NCBI RefSeq assembly: GCF_001424945.1
Contig: NZ_LMCW01000001.1
Span: 63,334-127,333 of the forward strand
Length of the DNA: 64,000 nt
Source of the DNA: Rhizobium sp. Root1203
Lineage (GTDB): Bacteria > Pseudomonadota > Alphaproteobacteria > Rhizobiales > Rhizobiaceae
Direction: 5' to 3'
The translations under genes were made by a program, and so were the position numbers. The notes beneath the pieces are model-generated. The model was not told where the DNA came from, did not search any database, and worked only from the letters and a program-made list of their open reading frames with translations. Of the stretch, positions 63,670 to 64,000 are shown one piece after another (the first letter of the stretch is position 1; every line of letters begins with the position of its first letter).

Positions 63670-64000
63670 CTATTTTACCCGTTTGTTCTTGGCCTGCGTC
63701 GCGTAAACCCGATGAATGAGCTCTGCGACGGCCTTGTAAAATACAGACGGGATGACGTTATCGACCGAGACTTGCGCAAACATGGAGCGGGCGAGAGGCG
63801 GATCCTCGAAAACGGGAATCCCGTTCGTTTCCGCGATTTCTCTGATTTTCAACGCGATGAGATCCTGGCCCTTGGCAATGACGACAGGCGCATCGTTTTC
63901 CTCGCGCACGTAGCGCAGGGCAACCGCGTAGTGAGTCGGGTTGGCGATCACCATGGTCGCGCGGGGCACGCTGGCGATCATCCGGCGCCTCGCACGGTCG
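63670..64000 (-). CDS. flhB: flagellar export protein FlhB, C-terminal part (gene continues beyond window)
   Basis: About 109 C-terminal residues of FlhB, the switch protein of the flagellar type III secretion system. The autocleavage motif NPTH is present in [15 protein letters not shown], and the following [19 protein letters not shown] and [17 protein letters not shown] match the FlhB cytoplasmic domain. The open frame runs off the right edge, so the N-terminal membrane part lies outside. The gene precedes the small unknown gene by 4 bases. Confidence 0.93.
   Translation of the reverse strand, partial: DRARRRMIASVPRATMVIANPTHYAVALRYVREENDAPVVIAKGQDLIALKIREIAETNGIPVFEDPPLARSMFAQVSVDNVIPSVFYKAVAELIHRVYATQAKNKRVK

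Noticed and set aside
1..64000. CRISPR arrays, insertion sequences, prophage or integron
   Set aside because: No regularly spaced repeats, transposase, integrase or phage structural genes seen in the translated frames.

Overview
The window is a GC-rich, gene-dense chromosomal segment of an alphaproteobacterium of the order Hyphomicrobiales, most likely Rhizobiaceae (Rhizobium/Ensifer/Agrobacterium relatives). Evidence: a RIME-type intergenic repeat, DUF982 and other rhizobial small proteins, the gene order murA-DUF2948-hisD-UPF0262-phosphatase-infA-maf-yacG-tRNA-Phe, and the rhizobial chemotaxis/flagellar order icpA-cheS-cheY1-cheA-cheW-cheR-cheB-cheY2-cheD-cheT-fliF-visN-visR-(orf)-flhB. I see no insertion sequence, prophage, CRISPR array or integrase.

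Layout. 1-4.2 kb: fatty acid beta-oxidation (end of an acyl-CoA dehydrogenase, thiolase, fused hydratase/dehydrogenase). 4.5-7.9 kb: cold-shock protein, a MarR/GFA divergent pair with two operator palindromes, and an MFS/TetR divergent pair. 7.8-11.3 kb: a very large transporter-like hybrid histidine kinase. 11.5-17.7 kb: MscL, an aminotransferase, a zinc-binding ZinT with a probable Zur box, GalE, a 3-hydroxyisobutyryl-CoA hydrolase-like protein, a lipoprotein and a BON protein. 17.8-21.3 kb: small secreted or unknown proteins, GNAT, VOC, tRNA-Thr. 21.4-27.4 kb: the conserved murA-to-tRNA-Phe housekeeping block. 27.5-31 kb: small unknown proteins, OsmC, EamA. 31-34.6 kb: a leftward surface-polysaccharide operon (glycosyltransferase, flippase, pyruvyltransferase).

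35.2-43.8 kb holds an unusual dense signalling cluster: a membrane histidine kinase whose PAS domain carries the FixL heme signature at FixL spacing, single-domain response regulators, a receiver-kinase-receiver hybrid, a VisR-like LuxR regulator coupled to another receiver, and a sensorless kinase. It is followed on the same strand by a glyoxalase/esterase fusion. 43.9-50.6 kb: fused SecDF, a CPA2 cation/proton antiporter, an XRE regulator and a GT39 membrane glycosyltransferase.

50.6-64 kb is the chemotaxis operon and the start of the flagellar regulon. A cytoplasmic globin-type chemoreceptor (with Glu where globin sensors have the heme-binding His) leads into cheS-cheY1-cheA-cheW-cheR-cheB-cheY2-cheD-cheT, mostly overlapping or tightly spaced genes. 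fliF (MS ring), then visN and visR (the LuxR-type master regulators of motility), follow. A small unknown gene and the 3' part of flhB run in from the opposite strand. The points most worth testing are the FixL-like membrane kinase cluster, the VisR-like paralogue, the altered globin chemoreceptor, and several palindromes upstream of regulators.
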